From: an uncultured Veillonella sp.
GTDB taxonomy: Bacteria; Bacillota; Negativicutes; Veillonellales; Veillonellaceae
NCBI GenBank assembly: GCA_900552445.1
Contig: URZS01000015.1
Coordinates: forward strand, 1 to 11,482
Direction of reading: 5' to 3'
DNA: 11,482 bases
The notes under the pieces were generated by a model. It did not search any database, was not told the origin of the DNA, and worked only from the letters and a program-made list of their open reading frames with translations. Shown piece after piece: positions 8,942 to 11,482 of this stretch. How positions within the stretch are numbered: the stretch's first letter is position 1; the number at the start of each line of letters is the position of its first letter. The position numbers and the translations under genes are program-made.

Positions 8942-10357
8942 TTAGTTACCTTTTTGTTTTAACAATTTTGCACCAGCAATACCAGGGCGAGTCATTTCTT
9001 TAGGAGAAAGAATATGATTGATTTCATCTTCAGTCAATAAACCTTGATCTAAGATGATATCGCGGATAGCACGACCTGTTTCATATGCTTCTTTAGCTAA
9101 TGCAGATGCTGTTTCGTAACCAAGATGTGGTAATAATGCTGTTACAATACCTACGGAACGGTTCAACCAGTATTCGCATTGTTCGCGGTCTACTTCAAGA
9201 TCTACGAGCAATTTATCAACGAATGTATTTACACCGTTTTTGAGGTAACAAAGGTTATTGAACAAGTTGTAAGCCAATACAGGTTCCATTACGTTCAATT
9301 CAAATTGACCATTTTCTACTGCCAATGTAATAGTAAGATCATTACCGATAACTTGGTAACATACTTGGTTCAATACTTCGGCGATAACAGGGTTAACTTT
9401 ACCAGGCATGATGGAAGAACCAGGTTGGCGTGCAGGTAATTTTAATTCCCCAATACCACAACGAGGACCAGATGCCATCAAGCGGAAGTCATTCGCCATT
9501 TTAATCAATACAAGAGCAGTTACTTTCAAACCACTGGAGATATCAGCAAATACGTCTGTATTGTTTGTAGCGTCGATCAAGTTTTCCGCAGTGTAGAATG
9601 GTTCACCTACTACTTCACTAAGTTCATAAGCTACATCATGAATGTAGTTAGGTTCAGCATTAAGACCTGTACCAACTGCAGTGGCCCCCATGTTGATTAC
9701 ATGTGCACCTTCAACGGCAGATTTAATACGTTTAATACCACGGCGAATACCAGATGCATAAGCACCCATTTCTTGGCCCAATGTAATTGGCACCGCATCT
9801 TGTAAGTGAGTACGGCCCATTTTCAAGATTTCGCTGTATTCTTCAGCCTTTTTCTCGAGCTCATCAACGAGGCGTTGCAATGCTTCAAGTAAAGGTTTGG
9901 ATTTAATAATAGCACATACTTTAATTGCTGTAGGGAACGCATCGTTTGTGGATTGCGCCATGTTACAGTGGTTATTAGGGCTTACGATATCGTAGCTACC
10001 TTTTGGATGACCTAAAATTTCACAAGCGCGGTTAGCCAATACTTCGTTCATGTTCATGTTTACAGAAGTGCCTGCACCACCTTGAATTGGGTCAACTGGG
10101 AACTGATCAGCAAATTGACCTTCAATTACTTCGTCAGCAGCTTGAACAATTGCTTTACCAATAGATACATTGAGACGACCAGTTTTCATATTAGCCAAAG
10201 CAGATGCTTTTTTAACCATCGCCAAAGCTTTAATAAAGTCTTGGTCCAAATGTTTTCCTGTAATATGGAAGTTTTCTAAGGCACGAATAGTTTGTACGCC
10301 ATAATATAGCTCATCAGCTACTTCTAACTCACCTAGGAAATCATGTTCTTTTCTCAT
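8942..10357 (-). CDS. aspA: Aspartate ammonia-lyase (aspartase)
   Basis: The enzyme reversibly splits L-aspartate into fumarate and ammonia in the cytoplasm. In a fermenting anaerobe the fumarate can be reduced to succinate. The protein has 471 residues, the usual length of the family. Its N-terminus (RKEHDFLGELEV, then YYGVQTIRALENF) is of aspartase type rather than fumarase type. Signature segments in order are GTSVNMNMNEV (96-106), STND (136-139), GRTHLQDAVP with H184 (181-190), and the mobile loop GSSIMPGKVNP (313-323). In that loop S314 is the expected catalytic base and K320 the substrate-binding lysine. The loop continues VIAEVLNQV, as in aspartases. I chose ATG 10357 because AGAGG precedes it by 7 nt; a GTG at 10375 would add six residues but would place that ribosome site inside the gene. 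Fumarase class II is the main alternative and is less likely. It is monocistronic, with its own promoter and terminator. Confidence 0.95.
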   Translation of the reverse strand: MRKEHDFLGELEVADELYYGVQTIRALENFHITGKHLDQDFIKALAMVKKASALANMKTGRLNVSIGKAIVQAADEVIEGQFADQFPVDPIQGGAGTSVNMNMNEVLANRACEILGHPKGSYDIVSPNNHCNMAQSTNDAFPTAIKVCAIIKSKPLLEALQRLVDELEKKAEEYSEILKMGRTHLQDAVPITLGQEMGAYASGIRRGIKRIKSAVEGAHVINMGATAVGTGLNAEPNYIHDVAYELSEVVGEPFYTAENLIDATNNTDVFADISSGLKVTALVLIKMANDFRLMASGPRCGIGELKLPARQPGSSIMPGKVNPVIAEVLNQVCYQVIGNDLTITLAVENGQFELNVMEPVLAYNLFNNLCYLKNGVNTFVDKLLVDLEVDREQCEYWLNRSVGIVTALLPHLGYETASALAKEAYETGRAIRDIILDQGLLTEDEINHILSPKEMTRPGIAGAKLLKQKGN

Positions 10358-10427
10358 ATTAGATCCTCTTTCCACTATTTCATATATTAAATGATAGTCT
10401 AATGAAATAATTTTATCTTATGCGCTC

Positions 10428-10433
10428 ATTATA
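10428..10433 (-). promoter_or_regulatory. Extended -10 promoter of aspA
   Basis: The minus strand reads TGCTATAAT, a perfect -10 (TATAAT at 10433-10428) with the TGn extension. At the matching -35 distance only TTTTAT is seen, so the promoter relies on the extended -10 or on an activator. The start point would be near 10421, giving a leader of about 63 nt before ATG 10357. Confidence 0.75.
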
Positions 10434-10435
10434 GC

Positions 10436-10452
10436 ATGTATCTTGTATACAT
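10436..10452. promoter_or_regulatory. Inverted repeat in the aspA promoter, possible operator
   Basis: ATGTAT (10436-10441) and ATACAT (10447-10452) form a 6-bp inverted repeat with a 5-nt centre, inside the spacer just upstream of the aspA -10. It includes the 8-bp palindrome TGTATACA (10444-10451), a shape seen in operators of GntR-type regulators. The location suits repression or activation of aspA. No regulator gene is in the window, so the function is a guess. Confidence 0.4.
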
Positions 10453-10536
10453 AAAAGTCATTTCATTTATACTGCACAAACAATATTCTATATAATATTT
10501 ATTTCGGTGATTAAATATACTATAGCAAGACAAGTT

Positions 10537-10564
10537 TTGAATATAACTATCCCTATAGTACAAT
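10537..10564 (+). promoter_or_regulatory. Promoter of the ArnT-like glycosyltransferase gene
   Basis: TTGAAT (10537-10542), a 16-nt spacer and TACAAT (10559-10564) make a moderate sigma-A promoter. The transcript would begin near 10571, about 26 nt before the ATG. It is divergent from the aspA promoter, with roughly 100 nt between the two -10 to -35 regions. Confidence 0.65.
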
Positions 10565-10576
10565 AGTATAAACTAT
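10546..10576. promoter_or_regulatory. Paired ACTAT/ATAGT sites over a promoter, possible operator
   Basis: Four half-sites lie in order: ACTAT (10546-10550), ATAGT (10555-10559), ATAGT (10563-10567) and ACTAT (10572-10576). The outer pairs each have a 4-nt gap and the middle gap is 3 nt, making a symmetric array over the spacer, -10 box and start point. A further ACTAT is at 10519-10523. The regular spacing suggests a protein binding site, but AT-rich DNA makes such short words common. Confidence 0.35.
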
Positions 10577-10596
10577 GTAAGTAAGGAGTATTGACT

Positions 10597-11482
10597 ATGA
10601 ATTTACACGCACTGCGTATAGGCGCATTATTTTTAGTGACCGTCCTGAGTTATGGTTTCTACAACGCCTATTTGCCTATCACCGATCCAGTCGAATCAAA
10701 CTATGTGCTCTCTGCCATTACCATGCTAAAACACAACTCATGGATATCCCCCATGATATATGACCAAGTGTGGTATGATAAACCGCCCCTCACCTATTGG
10801 GCCCTTATGATAACATACAAACTATTTGGCATATCTGACTTTACATCGCGGATACCGAATACACTTGTAGCAGGAGCTAGTGTAGCACTAATGTATCACC
10901 TCGTTTATCGCATTAAGGAATCTGTTCATTTGGCAGTTGCAAGCTCAGTTTTATTACTTAGTGCATTACAGTTTTGGTATATTTCACATGCAATTATCAC
11001 TGATGGTTTTCTATTTTTCTTCTCCATAGCAGTTTTTGGTTATTCCTATTTAGCCTTTACTAATAATGACAAGAACTCCATGGTAAAAGCCTATGTCGGT
11101 GCTGCGTTATCCGTTGTTACTAAAGGTCCTATCGGTATTTTACTACCCGGATTAATTCTATTGCTTTTTGTGTGTATACGATTTCTTACAAGACGAGCAT
11201 ATACAGACTATTCCATCACTAAAGACTTAAAATTACTTTTTAATCCATTTGGTATTTTTATTTTCATTTTATTAGCTACACCATGGTACATTGCAATGTA
11301 CTCAATCCACGGCGAGCAATTTATTTCTGGTTTCTTAGGACTACATAATGTGGATCGAGCCCTCGTTTCTGAGCATCCGAAGTTCAATGTATGGTATTAC
11401 TATCTAATCATAGTGCCCCTAGCTCTATTACCATGGACTCCAGCTGTAATCTATCGTTTAAAAAGTATTGACTGGAAAGATA
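10597..11482 (+). CDS. ArnT-like lipid-linked sugar transferase (GT83), 3' end cut off
   Basis: The first 295 residues of a multi-pass membrane protein are present; the gene runs off the right edge with no stop. Such GT-C fold enzymes move a sugar from an undecaprenyl-phosphate carrier onto an envelope acceptor such as lipid A, on the outer face of the cytoplasmic membrane. A first membrane helix lies at about 7-25. An outward loop follows with D30, E33 and Y36 in the place of the family's D-E-x-x-Y motif, then YDKPPLTYW (60-68). Later segments are TKGPIGILLPG (175-185), LLATPWYIAMY (225-235), and HPKFNVWYYYL (260-270) followed by LLPW (277-280), all typical of ArnT relatives. Several more hydrophobic helices lie between. 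The start is well supported by AAGGAG (10583-10588) with an 8-nt spacer. The exact sugar and acceptor cannot be read from the sequence, and the C-terminal domain is missing. It stands alone here and is divergent from aspA. Confidence 0.88.
   Translation, partial: MNLHALRIGALFLVTVLSYGFYNAYLPITDPVESNYVLSAITMLKHNSWISPMIYDQVWYDKPPLTYWALMITYKLFGISDFTSRIPNTLVAGASVALMYHLVYRIKESVHLAVASSVLLLSALQFWYISHAIITDGFLFFFSIAVFGYSYLAFTNNDKNSMVKAYVGAALSVVTKGPIGILLPGLILLLFVCIRFLTRRAYTDYSITKDLKLLFNPFGIFIFILLATPWYIAMYSIHGEQFISGFLGLHNVDRALVSEHPKFNVWYYYLIIVPLALLPWTPAVIYRLKSIDWKD

Larger units (their letters stand above)
10358..10596. other. Divergent promoter region between aspA and the glycosyltransferase gene
   Basis: These 239 bp of AT-rich DNA contain both promoters, the aspA ribosome site (AGAGG at 10365-10369), and the two candidate operator regions. 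The part between about 10455 and 10515 contains runs such as AATATTCTATATAATATT, with no gene. No small coding frame with a ribosome site was found. Confidence 0.6.

Noticed and set aside
10358..10375. GTG at 10375 as the aspA start
   Set aside because: It would put the good AGAGG ribosome site inside the coding sequence, and the six added residues are not typical of aspartases.
1..11482. Mobile element, CRISPR array, tRNA/rRNA or toxin-antitoxin pair
   Set aside because: No transposase, integrase, regularly spaced repeats, cloverleaf or rRNA sequence was seen; nearly all space is filled by four ordinary genes.

Overview
The window looks like chromosomal core sequence from a low-GC, diderm Firmicute of the class Negativicutes, most likely Veillonella or a close relative. 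The evidence is the Firmicutes-type RpoB core (no insertion at the E. coli i9 site), very AT-rich intergenic DNA, an aspartase of the type that feeds fumarate/succinate fermentation, and a lipid-linked sugar transferase of the ArnT type that suits a Gram-negative style envelope. The genus is an inference from protein character; no database search was run.

Layout. Positions 1-179 are AT-rich and hold no gene. Three genes follow on the minus strand; in transcription order they are aspA (10357 to 8942), rpoB (8611 to 4457) and rpoC (4427 to 225). aspA has its own extended -10 promoter and ends at a strong intrinsic terminator (8868-8900). A near-consensus sigma-A promoter for rpoBC is built into that terminator: its TTGACA box lies in the 3' arm of the hairpin and the U-tract serves as its spacer. 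A leader of about 230 nt with several possible hairpins separates this promoter from the best rpoB start. rpoB and rpoC are 29 nt apart and form one unit, closed by an intrinsic terminator 14 nt after rpoC. From 10597 to the right edge, a divergent plus-strand gene encodes the first 295 residues of a multi-pass GT83/ArnT-like glycosyltransferase.

How the genes work together. RpoB and RpoC form the catalytic core of RNA polymerase. In most bacteria rpoBC lies behind rplJ-rplL and in front of rpsL-rpsG. Here it stands alone with its own promoter, leader and terminator, so its dosage must be set independently of the L10/L12 operon. aspA (ammonia-lyase) and the glycosyltransferase are independent units sharing only the intergenic promoter region.

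Most notable points: the overlapping terminator-promoter; the structured rpoB leader, which is also open in frame; three diverged copies of a module of about 50 residues in RpoC just before the second zinc site; and an insertion of about 165 residues, rich in predicted helix, in RpoB at a site different from the E. coli i9 insertion. No mobile element, CRISPR array, tRNA, rRNA or defence system was seen.
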